A stretch of DNA of 64,000 nucleotides from Bacillota bacterium. Its GTDB lineage: Bacteria > Bacillota > Clostridia > Christensenellales > UBA1242. The stretch covers positions 124,001-188,000 of the forward strand of contig WRBV01000003.1 in NCBI GenBank assembly GCA_009784375.1. Direction: 5' to 3'. Of the stretch, positions 44,164-52,803 are shown piece by piece. Position 1 is the first letter of the stretch; each line of letters begins with the position of its first letter. The notes beneath the pieces were generated by a model. The model did no database searches and was not told the origin of the DNA. It saw only the letters and a program-made list of their open reading frames with translations. Position numbers and translations under genes: made by a program.

Positions 44164-46134
44164 TTAGATGTTTGCTTCTTCACGTAATCTTCCCCAAGTA
44201 ATTGGACCGACTATGCCGTCGACCGCCAAACCAAATCTTTGTTGGAATGCACGCACAGCATTATTTGTAAGCGGACCAAATATGCCGTCTTCTGCAAGAG
44301 GAGGCGAAAATAGGTTAGGAATTCGACGCTGGACCGCGTTTAACATCCTTTGAATTGTTCGGACATCTTCGCCTCGTGCGCCTTGTCTTATAAGCGTCCC
44401 TGGATATTGTGGCCAAGGATTTCCTGTTGGAGGAGGAGGTGGTGGAGTTACAGGCGGTTGTACAGGTGGAATTGGTGCAGGATTTGGGCTTGAGGCTTGG
44501 ATACTTCGGAATATTTCATATAGCCTGTTCCACGTTGCTGGACCCACTACGCCATCAGGGTTAAGACCAAAATTTCTTTGGAATTCACGCACAGAATTTG
44601 TTGTCATTGGACCAAATCTTCCGTCTGTGACCAACCCACCAGGAACAAATTCATAATACTGAGCAATATAGTTCAAAAGCCATTGCAGCTGTCGCACATC
44701 ATTACCACTTGAACCTTGGCGAAGAACCACGTTAGGCGGGGTTGCACCTATGCCGTAACGCACACCTTCTGCATTCAGGTCTGCAAGGCGTGTCACCGCA
44801 ACCCAAATTTGAGTGATTCTGTTCCATGTTGCTGGACCTATTACGCCATCTTGGTTAAGACCATTTGTACGTTGGAATATACGGACAGCCGCCTCGGTTT
44901 CTGGTCCAAAGACTCCGTTAACTGGGGAAATAAGTGGAATAGCAGGAAAGTTCTGGCGAATACGGTTGAGATACTGTTGCATTAATTGAACATGTGGTCC
45001 TTGGCTTCCAAGACGTAGCGGAGTACCAGGATAAGTTGTTTGAATATCTTGGACAAGATTTGTTGTTATCAAATTAACGTCTTGACCATAGAATCTTCGA
45101 AGAATTTGGATTGGTGTCATACCTTGATTTGCAAGCGTCACCGTACCCCATTGGCTGAGTCCTGCACATGTCGCCGTTGTTCCATTACAATAACTTGTGA
45201 AGACTGGGTTTGAAAATCCTGTGCGACGAACATATTGGTTAAAAATTTCTGAAGAAATCTGCATGAGATTTTCGAAAATGTTTCGTCCATGGACATAATA
45301 TTGATCAAATGCAGTAGAGTTGGTTATGTCAAAGTTGAACCCACGTGAGCGATACCACTCGGTGTAAATTCGGTTCAATGTAAAAGTCACAATGGCATGA
45401 ATGTTGGCACGAAGGCTGGCATCAGGCCATGTAGGGAATATCTCAGATGATGCAACGTTTGCTATGTATTCAATAAATGGAACGCGAACATTACGCGCAT
45501 TTCGGTTATCTGGACGGCCCAAATGCACGGTAATATATGTTGGTATAAAGACCTGGCGAATTGGATTTTGTACGTTTGAACCTATCTGTCCACTCTGTTG
45601 GGCTTGCACCACAGCTGGTGGGGGAACGGTTATATTATCAAAATCTTCACCAACATTTTCGCTCGCAGGAATTGTCACAGCTGGTGGATCCATATATACC
45701 TCACCACCAATACCAGTTTGTTCGAATGTATGTGGGTTTTGAATTTCACCTACTGCTGCTGGTGCACCTATGTAACGACGAAAAAGCCTTGTAACGCCAT
45801 TCTGTACGTCGTTGAGTTGATTAGGATGCATGAACACAGGCAGATATGATGCTGTACCCGCTACAATTTCTACATCATGAATTACAACAGGGTGAAAGCC
45901 TGGGGCTGTAACCTCGACATCGTAAACCGAATATGCTCTTGCCGCCGTGTCTGGGCTTAATGTTAATGATTGATCAGGTGCCTCGAGCTCTATGTAACCT
46001 GAATCTCCATTAGCGTCTGTTTGTCGTCTGTACAATTCTCGCCCTGCCTTGTCACGTACGATTACTGTTGCATCTTCGATTGGTAAAGTTTCCATCGCAA
46101 CTGTGACCACCATATGTAATTTTCCTATTGGCAT
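44164..46134 (-). CDS. SpoIID-domain protein with peptidoglycan-binding repeats
   Basis: A 656-aa protein. The start at 46134 has the ribosome site AAAGGAG; the frame opens 55 codons earlier without one. The first 120 residues form a carboxypeptidase-regulatory-like beta domain. Residues about 205-385 match SpoIID/LytB (VPFIEYIANVASSEIFPTW ... AGLSQWGTVTLANQG). Three or four PG_binding_1 repeats follow (LRLGSQGPHVQLMQQYL, GVFGPETEAAVRIFQ, DGVVGPATWNRL), split by a Pro-rich linker. No signal peptide is obvious. It is probably a spore-envelope or cell-wall protein. Confidence 0.85.
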   Translation of the reverse strand: MPIGKLHMVVTVAMETLPIEDATVIVRDKAGRELYRRQTDANGDSGYIELEAPDQSLTLSPDTAARAYSVYDVEVTAPGFHPVVIHDVEIVAGTASYLPVFMHPNQLNDVQNGVTRLFRRYIGAPAAVGEIQNPHTFEQTGIGGEVYMDPPAVTIPASENVGEDFDNITVPPPAVVQAQQSGQIGSNVQNPIRQVFIPTYITVHLGRPDNRNARNVRVPFIEYIANVASSEIFPTWPDASLRANIHAIVTFTLNRIYTEWYRSRGFNFDITNSTAFDQYYVHGRNIFENLMQISSEIFNQYVRRTGFSNPVFTSYCNGTTATCAGLSQWGTVTLANQGMTPIQILRRFYGQDVNLITTNLVQDIQTTYPGTPLRLGSQGPHVQLMQQYLNRIRQNFPAIPLISPVNGVFGPETEAAVRIFQRTNGLNQDGVIGPATWNRITQIWVAVTRLADLNAEGVRYGIGATPPNVVLRQGSSGNDVRQLQWLLNYIAQYYEFVPGGLVTDGRFGPMTTNSVREFQRNFGLNPDGVVGPATWNRLYEIFRSIQASSPNPAPIPPVQPPVTPPPPPPTGNPWPQYPGTLIRQGARGEDVRTIQRMLNAVQRRIPNLFSPPLAEDGIFGPLTNNAVRAFQQRFGLAVDGIVGPITWGRLREEANI

Positions 46135-46182
46135 AGTTTTTCTCCTTTCAATTAACCTTAACTTATGAAAAATAATGCCATC

Positions 46183-46211
46183 TTGACAATGACGATGCTT
46201 TATGATATAAA
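46183..46211 (+). promoter_or_regulatory. Promoter of the paired orphan genes, leaderless
   Basis: TTGACA (46183-46188), 17 bp, TATAAA (46206-46211). The ATG at 46217 lies at the expected transcript start; the ATG at 46211 overlaps the -10 box. Confidence 0.75.
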
Positions 46212-46216
46212 TGGAT

Positions 46217-46759
46217 ATGAATAAACTTAAGAAAAGCTTTGTTAATTTAAGAGGTGTTGTAAATGCTATGTCTGATTTGCATGAGCTTGACATGCTCAAA
46301 GAAATTAATCCAGACAGAAAAAATGCCGATGACCATCGTAAATTGATTAATCGTCATATCAACATGGCGGCAGCTGAAAACCCATATTTTGCCAATGCAA
46401 TCGAAAGCAGAAGAGTTCAAGAAGACGAAATCGAAAATATGTTTGAACAACCAGTTAAAGTTTATGACGGAAACAATATGAACAACGTTATTGACATTAC
46501 AACGAATACTCTAGTTGTTACGAAGGAAAATGGTAAGCGCATGCTATATGAAAACCATGAATGGACACATAGTGGACAAAAAATGGATGATGAACGTTAT
46601 GATCAACTTGTATTTGATTCCACAGTTGCCCAATATGGATTCTATCCTTCACGAGTGACCCGATTTGCTACCGATAGTCAAGCATACGCACAAGCCCTTT
46701 CACCCGAACAAGTAATATGTCGCAAATTGATGGAAAGATCCGATAATGAAATTGCTTAG
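46217..46759 (+). CDS. Orphan soluble protein, paralog 1
   Basis: A 180-aa soluble protein. It shares the layout of the next gene: LRGVV..., KLINRHINMAAAENPYFANAIESRRVQEDEIENM, then LVVTKENGKRMLYEN. About 30% identity to its neighbour by eye over the first half indicates a tandem duplication. No family is recognised. The start at 46217 is chosen from the promoter position. Confidence 0.7.
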   Translation: MNKLKKSFVNLRGVVNAMSDLHELDMLKEINPDRKNADDHRKLINRHINMAAAENPYFANAIESRRVQEDEIENMFEQPVKVYDGNNMNNVIDITTNTLVVTKENGKRMLYENHEWTHSGQKMDDERYDQLVFDSTVAQYGFYPSRVTRFATDSQAYAQALSPEQVICRKLMERSDNEIA

Positions 46760-46783
46760 ACACTAAGAATGGAGGACAAATAT

Positions 46784-47320
46784 ATGATGAACGGAATATT
46801 TCCAGAAAAATTAAAACAAAAAATTAACAATTTTCAAACAGGAATCCAACTATGGAGGCTTGAAAATATGAAGGGCATCGATGACCTTGAGCCCTCTGAA
46901 TACCGTCAAAAAGTCAATGGCTATATTAATAAATGTGCACTTAACAACTCGCAATTCGCCGAGGAAATGGATAAGAGAAGAGTTGATGAAAAAGATATCC
47001 AAAACATATATAAAACTTGGAATGAGTATGGTACTGCTGGCGTTGATACACTTGTCATAACAAAAGAAAACTACGGACGCAGACTTTACAAAAACAGCAA
47101 GGTAAATAAAGACATTACTCACCACAATGGATTATCTATAACAGACATCCATGCAAATCATCTAGAGTTAAAGGCACTTGTACCTGGCGATTGTTCTTAC
47201 CAAGTACGATTTGCGGGATATACTCCATCTGAAATTGAAAAGCGTTGGGGAAGTGTAGAGGCAATACCAGGAAACACACCAATGAGCGAAGTCATTCACA
47301 CATATGAGCAAAGTAACTAG
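46784..47320 (+). CDS. Orphan soluble protein, paralog 2
   Basis: A 178-aa soluble protein related to the preceding gene (KVNGYINKCALNNSQFAEEMDKRRVDEKDIQNI and LVITKENYGRRLYKN). The start at 46784 has GGAGG at 8 nt. It is the second gene of a two-gene operon, with a terminator directly after. Its function is unknown. Confidence 0.7.
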   Translation: MMNGIFPEKLKQKINNFQTGIQLWRLENMKGIDDLEPSEYRQKVNGYINKCALNNSQFAEEMDKRRVDEKDIQNIYKTWNEYGTAGVDTLVITKENYGRRLYKNSKVNKDITHHNGLSITDIHANHLELKALVPGDCSYQVRFAGYTPSEIEKRWGSVEAIPGNTPMSEVIHTYEQSN

Positions 47321-47324
47321 CATC

Positions 47325-47351
47325 AAAGGCAAGTGATTAACTTGCCTTTTT
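47325..47351 (+). terminator. Rho-independent terminator
   Basis: AAAGGCAAG (47325-47333) pairs with CTTGCCTTT (47341-47349), then T. Confidence 0.9.
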
Positions 47352-47374
47352 CTTGTATGTTTGGTATACTATTA

Positions 47375-47725
47375 TGTTGGATAGACGATTGCACGGGAGA
47401 CCGTGAGGAAAGTCCGAGCACCATATGGCAGAGTGCAGGCTAACGGCCTGTCATGGCGACATGAAGGATAGTGGAACAGAAATATACCGCCAAAATCATC
47501 TACCCAGTTAGGGAAAACGATACGGCAAGGTTGAAAAGGCGAGGTAAGAGCTCACCGCGTCTATGGCGACATAGATGGCAAATCTAAACCCCACTCGGTG
47601 CAAGGTTAGAGATCTGGAATTAATGGTAGCCAGCCAACCAGGTCCATACACCGCATGAGGCACGTGGCAACACATGTCCAAGATAGATAATCGTCCTCGA
47701 CAGAACTCGGCTTATAACCCAACAC
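47375..47725 (+). ncRNA. rnpB: RNase P RNA
   Basis: The catalytic RNA of RNase P, which matures tRNA 5' ends. The universal P4 5' strand GAGGAAAGTCCGAGC (about 47403-47417), the AGAGCTCACCG segment, and the 3' P4 strand GACAGAACTCGGCTTA (about 47699-47714) are intact. P1 is TGTTGG/CCAACA. The overall layout looks like the ancestral type A, as in Clostridia, rather than the Bacillus type B. TATACT (47365-47370) sits 5 nt upstream. Confidence 0.97.
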
Positions 47726-47760
47726 GTAGCAGACCCCGAAAGGGGTCTGTCGCGTGTTAT
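47721..47760 (+). terminator. Terminator of rnpB
   Basis: AGACCCC-GAAA-GGGGTCT extended by AACACG/CGTGTT. Confidence 0.85.
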
Positions 47761-47810
47761 TATATAGTTTATCCTTAATGTTCACGATGCAAAGCGAAGT
47801 ATAGTCCAGC

Positions 47811-47836
47811 TAGAAAGCTCATAAGAGCTTTTTTCT
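47811..47836 (+). terminator. Rho-independent terminator after a short AT-rich spacer
   Basis: AGAAAGCTC-ATAA-GAGCTTTTTTCT. The 50 bp before it carry TATCCTTAATGTTC and GCAAAGCGAA, words shared with the repeat at 18170-18230; no gene is seen. Confidence 0.8.
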
Positions 47837-47877
47837 ATTCTTGTTTACAGGTTAACCAATTTGGCAAAAATTAAGTT

Positions 47878-49722
47878 ATGTTGTATGCAATTTGGCTAAG
47901 CTTTTTTTTAATGGCTTTTACCGTATTAATAATGACAAGGCAATCAGGATTTTTACGCGTATATGGGGAACATCGAAAATTATCTCATCCCGTATTTAAA
48001 AAAATAATCCACGAGATTGGTTTTGCGAGAAAACTGAAACTGAACGTTCCATCTGAGAAAGGTGTGCCGAAGCTTTACATTGAATATCTTGGCAAACTTT
48101 ATGTTAATTCAAAATTTATACCAAAATTCGAATCAGCTATCGAGCGGCTCTTTTACCTATATGCCGTTATGAATTTATATACAAGGATTAACTCTTTACC
48201 TGATACTGATTTATCCAGGCGACAGCTTATAAAAAATGCAATGTTTGTTTTTGTTACTGGACAACTTCGTAAAAAAGGCACTAGATTTAAAAAAATAATT
48301 GCAAAACGCTTTTATCCATCTAGACAAAACCTATACAAAGTTTTATCTGGAAAAAGTGTATCAAAAGTCATTATACGAAACTCGGCACCATCATTTAAAG
48401 TCTTGGCAAATAAAGATATAATTAATTTTTCATGTGTTTTTCAAAATTCATATTCAAACTATCATGGCAAAGAATTCACAGTTCGAAATTATATTGACAC
48501 ACAATTACCAGTTGAATGCTATGAAATCAAGACAAATTGCAATGAATACAAATTCGTACTTGAGACCCGCAAAGATAAAATGAAGTTCAGTTATTCACAA
48601 ACAAACGATACATTTTTTTATGTATGTAACGCAACAAAAAAAGCACATGCCATATTTGTTATGTGTGATAAAAAAGAATTCGGAACAAGCCTTGCAAAAA
48701 GACGTACCAGCAATCTTGAAATACACCTCGGCTTGAGTGGATATGCAAAAGTCTTTGTAATTACAGGTGAATCAAAACAAGAAACAATTTCTGTTATTCA
48801 ACAAATACGAGATAATGGCGGCAGACTTGATTACCTTTTAAATAAAGATGAAATAACAAAATGTAATTGTGTAAGTAAACTTCTTGAACAAAGCTATTAC
48901 GGAAGATACTTTTTCGGTGAAGATCTTCGCAAGAAATTTTTGGCAACGTGCAAGATAATTCCTACATTACACCTTCCAACTTATACTTATATTGTCGAAT
49001 CACAAGAAGACTTTTTTGACATTGTTGATAGCTTTCCAAATTTTAAACGACTTGCAGATATCGGTATCTCGTTTAATATTATTATTTTATATTCACAGCA
49101 AAATGATATCGTACGCGAAATTGTAAGTGCATTTATGAACACAGATGAAGTTCGAATACTTATAGAGAATGGTGTATTTGTATTCTTTGTAGACCGAATA
49201 ACGGCAAATTCCGACATTGTGTATTATCTTTGCAAGATGAACGAGGGTCAAAACAAATTGACTCATTTAAATAATCTACAGCATCCAATATCTTCCAATC
49301 CGCGTGTTTTAGTATCATCACAGATTTCGGGAAATACATTAAGCATATTCTTAAATAACAAGTCTAACAAAGAAGCAGAGACATCTGTGTTCATACCAAT
49401 AAATCTTGGGCGAGAAATTGAAAATTCACTATTTACAATGCCTTGTGTTGTTTCTCGAAACGGCTCCAAGTTAAAAATTCTTTCACAGAAGACTGGGCAT
49501 TCGTATACATTAAAGCTGCCTAACTCTGTTCTTGTTTATGATAATTTAAGTAGAATCATCGAAGAACATGAACATAGCTGTTCGATTGTAATTTTAAAGC
49601 TTGAAGCAAAAATAAAAGCTTATGGCGAAAAAATTATAGAAATTAAAAAAGAAGGTCGAAGTGATTTAGTCAACATGCACAAAGTTGAAAAAGAGTCTCT
49701 CACAAGTGGACAGAGCGCCTGA
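47878..49722 (+). CDS. Large membrane-anchored orphan protein
   Basis: A 614-aa protein with one N-terminal helix (residues 2-20) and a long soluble part, presumably cytoplasmic or extracytoplasmic in one block. YIEYLGKLYVNSKFIPKFESAIERLFYLYAVMNLYTRI is helical; later regions alternate beta strands and helices (residues 170-260 and 380-520). A short coiled-coil-like end (LKLEAKIKAYGEKIIEIKKEG) closes it. I do not recognise a family. It has no ribosome site, and the promoter is uncertain. Confidence 0.75.
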   Translation: MLYAIWLSFFLMAFTVLIMTRQSGFLRVYGEHRKLSHPVFKKIIHEIGFARKLKLNVPSEKGVPKLYIEYLGKLYVNSKFIPKFESAIERLFYLYAVMNLYTRINSLPDTDLSRRQLIKNAMFVFVTGQLRKKGTRFKKIIAKRFYPSRQNLYKVLSGKSVSKVIIRNSAPSFKVLANKDIINFSCVFQNSYSNYHGKEFTVRNYIDTQLPVECYEIKTNCNEYKFVLETRKDKMKFSYSQTNDTFFYVCNATKKAHAIFVMCDKKEFGTSLAKRRTSNLEIHLGLSGYAKVFVITGESKQETISVIQQIRDNGGRLDYLLNKDEITKCNCVSKLLEQSYYGRYFFGEDLRKKFLATCKIIPTLHLPTYTYIVESQEDFFDIVDSFPNFKRLADIGISFNIIILYSQQNDIVREIVSAFMNTDEVRILIENGVFVFFVDRITANSDIVYYLCKMNEGQNKLTHLNNLQHPISSNPRVLVSSQISGNTLSIFLNNKSNKEAETSVFIPINLGREIENSLFTMPCVVSRNGSKLKILSQKTGHSYTLKLPNSVLVYDNLSRIIEEHEHSCSIVILKLEAKIKAYGEKIIEIKKEGRSDLVNMHKVEKESLTSGQSA

Positions 49723-49764
49723 AAATATGTTAGTTTAGCATATTAAAAGGAGATATATTATACC

Positions 49765-50304
49765 ATGGAAAATTTAAAAGGCACACACACTTACAATAAC
49801 TTGAAAGAAGCATTCTCGGGCGAGAGTGAGGCACGTAATAAATATGAATGGTTCGCAAGAATCGCCGAAAAAGAAGGTCATCAAGGAATTGCAAAAATAT
49901 TCCGAGAGACTGCGGCAAACGAAATTTCGCATGCAAAAATGTGGTTTAAATTACTTGGTGGACTTGGAGACACCGCATCAAACCTCAAGGACGCAGCAGA
50001 AGGCGAAAACTATGAATGGACAGATATGTATGACCGTATGGCAAAAGAAGCCGAGAAAGAAGGATTTGATGCAATTGCACGCGACTTCAGATCGGTTGGC
50101 AAGATAGAGAAAGAACATGAAGCTCGCTATAACCAATTATCAAAGCACATGCAAGAAGGAACATTATACAGCCGTTCAACTGAAGTATTATGGGAATGTC
50201 TAAACTGTGGACATCACCATAATGGCAAAACTGCACCTATGGTTTGCCCTACATGTAAACATCCACAAGGTTGGTTTGTAGAGGATTGCCACAAACCCTC
50301 ATGA
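49765..50304 (+). CDS. rbr: Rubrerythrin
   Basis: A 179-aa non-haem iron protein that removes peroxide in anaerobes. The ferritin-like four-helix domain carries the diiron ligands ([33 protein letters not shown]). The C-terminal rubredoxin domain has CLNCG and CPTC binding one iron. The ribosome site AAAGGAG is good. The stop overlaps the next start (ATGA). Confidence 0.96.
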   Translation: MENLKGTHTYNNLKEAFSGESEARNKYEWFARIAEKEGHQGIAKIFRETAANEISHAKMWFKLLGGLGDTASNLKDAAEGENYEWTDMYDRMAKEAEKEGFDAIARDFRSVGKIEKEHEARYNQLSKHMQEGTLYSRSTEVLWECLNCGHHHNGKTAPMVCPTCKHPQGWFVEDCHKPS

Positions 50305-50840
50305 ATCTAATCGAACTTTCACATAAATTTTTACAACATGTCATCATGGATGGTGACTTTTGTATTGATGCTACTATGGGGAATGGTAATGATACTTTGT
50401 TTCTTGCATCACTTGGTGCAAGAGTTTTTGCCTTTGATGTCCAAGACCGAGCAATCCAGAATACAAAAAGATTGCTTGAAGAAAACAATTTTAATGCCAC
50501 GCTTGTTAAAGATGGACATGAGAATGTTGACAAGCACGTGAAAACTCCGATTAAAGCAGCAATCTTTAATCTTGGTTACCTTCCAAAATCGGACAAATCA
50601 ATTATAACAAAACCAGACACAACAATCATTGCATTGCATAAGATTACAAATCTTTTACAAGTCGGTGGACGAATTGCGATTATGGTTTATATAGGTCACG
50701 AGGGCGGCAAAGCAGAGGAGTCTGCCGTTCTTGAGTGGGTTGATTGCCTTGCCAAAGATAAATGGCAGATTGAAATTCACAAGATGCATGATAAACCGAC
50801 ATCGCCGTTTCTAATTTGTTTGGAAAAATTTAGGCATTGA
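50301..50840 (+). CDS. YtqB-like class I SAM-dependent methyltransferase
   Basis: A 179-aa methyltransferase. Motif I is [16 protein letters not shown], followed by [12 protein letters not shown] and the family motif [23 protein letters not shown] and a C-terminal FLICLEK fit the YtqB/rRNA-methylase-like family, shown in other species to act on wobble uridine of tRNA. The start at 50301 overlaps the rubrerythrin stop; the frame opens earlier without a ribosome site. Confidence 0.9.
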   Translation: MNLIELSHKFLQHVIMDGDFCIDATMGNGNDTLFLASLGARVFAFDVQDRAIQNTKRLLEENNFNATLVKDGHENVDKHVKTPIKAAIFNLGYLPKSDKSIITKPDTTIIALHKITNLLQVGGRIAIMVYIGHEGGKAEESAVLEWVDCLAKDKWQIEIHKMHDKPTSPFLICLEKFRH

Positions 50841-50865
50841 CATTTCGAATTCAATTACATATAAT
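50837..50865 (+). promoter_or_regulatory. Promoter of a 17-codon leader
   Basis: TTGACA (50837-50842), 17 bp, TATAAT (50860-50865), 6 nt, ATG at 50872. Confidence 0.75.
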
Positions 50866-50871
50866 TGTCAT

Positions 50872-50925
50872 ATGATTTTAATTCGCAGAAATTTTTTCTT
50901 TGCCTTTATGTCGCCTCACAGTTAA
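50872..50925 (+). CDS. Possible 17-aa leader peptide
   Basis: A 17-codon frame starting at the expected first base of the transcript. It contains a run of Phe codons (RRNFFFAF). A strong terminator follows at 50962 and a small gene with its own ribosome site at 51034, which together form an attenuator-like layout. It could instead be part of a noncoding RNA of about 125 nt. Confidence 0.35.
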   Translation: MILIRRNFFFAFMSPHS

Positions 50926-50961
50926 GGGAGATAGTTTTTGCAGGAAATATTTCAAAGCAAT

Positions 50962-50992
50962 ATCCGTCCCACAGCTGTGGGGCGGATTTTTT
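50962..50992 (+). terminator. Strong terminator or attenuator
   Basis: ATCCG-T-CCCACAG pairs with CTGTGGG-G-CGGAT, followed by six T. Confidence 0.9.
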
Positions 50993-51033
50993 AATTAGGA
51001 AAATAAAAATCAAATTTATAAAAGGAAAATATA

Positions 51034-51313
51034 ATGAAATACAAAACTTTATTAAAAGTTGTCGGATGCAAAAAACAAGGATACGTTCAAACAGGTACAT
51101 CAAAAGGAAGTGATATAAACTCATGGATAAGCGATACTGAACGTCGCCCACTTTTACATGCATGTAACCGAAGAAATGATTACAGAAGCAATACAAAGAG
51201 CAGAGCAGCTGGTTGAAAAGTATCAATCACAAATCATGACTTGTGACAATGAAAATGCGACTCTTCTTAAAACAAGAGTCGCCGAATTATCAGAATTGTT
51301 AAAGGACAAATAA
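51034..51313 (+). CDS. Small protein gene with a broken frame
   Basis: The first frame (51034-51216, ribosome site AAAAGGA) reads MKYKTLLKVVGCKKQGYVQTG then SDTERRPLLHA and soon degenerates. The continuation, VTEEMITEAIQRAEQLVEKY ... RVAELSELLKDK, lies in the +1 frame from about 51164 to 51313. Joining them by skipping one base near 51160 gives a protein of about 92 aa with a helical C terminus. Either the gene is broken, the sequence has a one-base error, or two short frames are used. No family is recognised. Confidence 0.6.
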
Positions 51314-51324
51314 AATTAGGTCAT

Positions 51325-51350
51325 AAAAAATCGCCTAATGGCGATTTTTT
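51325..51350. terminator. Terminator between convergent genes
   Basis: AAAAAATCGCC-TAAT-GGCGATTTTTT. Confidence 0.9.
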
Positions 51351-51357
51351 ATATAGT

Positions 51358-51780
51358 TTAATCTATCTCAATAAATCCAAATATTGTCCATTCGCCAGTA
51401 GCAAAAACAGTAATAGTGTAAAATATTGCAATTACTGTACCAATGATTGCAACGACAAGTGCGGCAGTTCGCAAGCCACCAATACGCTTGTCCGATGTTA
51501 CCGCCAAAATAATACCAACAACTCCAAGAATTATATCTAATATTGGTACAGGTACAGTCATCGCAAGAAAACCAAGAATTAAACCAATTACTGCCTTTGT
51601 TGCTGGTTGCGAAGTTTCTGTTGTGCTTTGCTGTGCAGCTGTTGCTGTTGAAGTCGAAGCAACAAATGCAGCATTAAAGTTATCTTGAGTATCAACATTA
51701 TTATCTTGTCCAACCCCAAAACCGCAAGTAGAACAAAACTTATCATCATTTATATTGTGACCACACTTTGTGCAAAACAT
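51358..51780 (-). CDS. Zinc-ribbon protein with DUF4190-like membrane region
   Basis: A 140-aa protein. The N terminus is a zinc ribbon (FCTKCGHNINDDKFCSTCG). A Thr/Gln-rich linker of about 40 residues leads to two or three helices (AVIGLILGFLAMTVP ... ILGVVGIILAV ... LRTAALVVAIIGTVIAIFY), the DUF4190-type pattern. It is a common small membrane protein of unknown role in Bacillota. The ribosome site is AGGAGG. Confidence 0.8.
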   Translation of the reverse strand: MFCTKCGHNINDDKFCSTCGFGVGQDNNVDTQDNFNAAFVASTSTATAAQQSTTETSQPATKAVIGLILGFLAMTVPVPILDIILGVVGIILAVTSDKRIGGLRTAALVVAIIGTVIAIFYTITVFATGEWTIFGFIEID

Positions 51781-51869
51781 TATATTCCTCCTGTGTTATA
51801 TGTTTATGTTTTATTGTACATCGATTATTAGAATTTGTAAATGATTTGATTGTTACACTCCCTAACATT

Positions 51870-51895
51870 TAAAAATCGCCTTGCGGCGATTTTTA
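51870..51895. terminator. Hairpin terminator, probably the original tRNA-Asp terminator
   Basis: AAAAATCGCC-TTGC-GGCGATTTTT directly abuts the left copy of the 8-bp repeat that matches the tRNA-Asp 3' end. On the minus strand it has the position and T run expected of the tRNA's own terminator before insertion. Confidence 0.75.
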
Positions 51896-51903
51896 TCTGG
51901 CGA
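51896..51903. repeat. attL: left copy of an 8-bp direct repeat
   Basis: TCTGGCGA, identical to 62250-62257. It contains the reverse complement of the tRNA-Asp 3' end, including CCA. Confidence 0.7.
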
Positions 51904-52088
51904 ACCCGATTGGTCAAAATTCGAACTTTTCGTTAATCAAAAAATGTTTGCTTTGTCAATTAAGTTTAACTAAAAAAGCATTATTAGTCCTTTTTTCTAA
52001 TCCCTAAAATTCCGTCCATCATATCCAGTATCACGCATTTTTTCGTTCAGCTGTGCTAATCTCTTTATACCCAAATTCCGTATTCCTC
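51904..52088. other. Left-end noncoding stretch of the element
   Basis: About 185 bp with no convincing gene. If the element is excised and circular, the first 70 bp would encode a new C-terminal tail of the recombinase (stop at about 51971-51973). Confidence 0.5.
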
Positions 52089-52112
52089 TAAAAAAGAGTC
52101 TTTCGACTCTCT
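52089..52112 (-). terminator. Terminator of the leftmost element gene
   Basis: AGAGTC-TTTC-GACTCT with a T run on the minus strand. Confidence 0.75.
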
Positions 52113-52130
52113 CTTGTTTTTCTTGATTTG

Positions 52131-52568
52131 CTAAAATCGCTTTGTAATGTCTACCCATTTGACATACTTATTTATAACATCAAGTACCCCTTGCGTTCCT
52201 TTCGACCTGTCATATTCGTCTTTAATAATTTGTGCTATGTATTTTTCGCCGTTTGGAAACAAAATATTGTCTGTCTGTTCAATCAGGTAAACCATATTTT
52301 GTAGTTCGTTCATGTCATGGCTTGAATACTCTTTTGTAATTGGTTGAAAATCTCTGCCTAATAATTCTTTAATTGTGCGAGAAATAAAAGATAAATTTTT
52401 ATTTGTCTGTTCAATATCGTAATCCAAACTTTCGATATGCTCTTTCCAAAATTCATTAATTTCTTGTCTCTGGGCGTCGGCTAGCATAAATGCTTGAAAT
52501 TCTCTTTCTTCTTCTTTTGTCCAATCTTTTGGTAATTTTTCTCTTGTAGTTATTTTTTGTAGTTGCAT
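52131..52568 (-). CDS. Element orphan, charged helical protein
   Basis: A 145-aa soluble, highly charged protein with long helices (WTKEEEREFQAFMLADAQRQEINEFWKEHIESL) and a coiled-coil tendency. The ribosome site AAAGGGG is good. It is divergent from the LysR gene, with an inverted repeat between them, and is the natural candidate for LysR control. No family is recognised. Confidence 0.6.
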   Translation of the reverse strand: MQLQKITTREKLPKDWTKEEEREFQAFMLADAQRQEINEFWKEHIESLDYDIEQTNKNLSFISRTIKELLGRDFQPITKEYSSHDMNELQNMVYLIEQTDNILFPNGEKYIAQIIKDEYDRSKGTQGVLDVINKYVKWVDITKRF

Positions 52569-52704
52569 TTTTAAAACCCCTTTGTTTTATAGGTTATTTT
52601 CTTTCCATCATAAAATGGCTTTATCTTGATGTTTAGTTCGTGGCGACAAGGGATAGTTTTGCAAAACTTATTTTATCTTTTGTTGTTAATGCCACTATAT
52701 CGCA

Positions 52705-52745
52705 ACTATAATGTTTTTTAGACACCATGTTTTAAACATTATAGT
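52705..52745. promoter_or_regulatory. 12-bp inverted repeat between divergent element genes
   Basis: ACTATAATGTTT (52705-52716) and AAACATTATAGT (52734-52745) are perfect inverted copies 17 bp apart, just upstream of the LysR promoter. Candidate binding site of the LysR protein. Confidence 0.55.
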
Positions 52746-52767
52746 GTGTTTTCTAGCAACATCTTAA

Positions 52768-52796
52768 TTGACTTAAATAATTTAATTTGCTATACT
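52768..52796 (+). promoter_or_regulatory. Promoter of the LysR gene, leaderless
   Basis: TTGACT (52768-52773), 17 bp, TATACT (52791-52796), 7 nt, ATG at 52804. Confidence 0.75.
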
Positions 52797-52803
52797 AGTT
52801 TTG

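Noticed and set aside
44233-46299. Longer start of the SpoIID-domain protein at 46299
   Set aside because: The added 55 residues cross the promoter of the divergent gene and lack a ribosome site, whereas 46134 has AAAGGAG.
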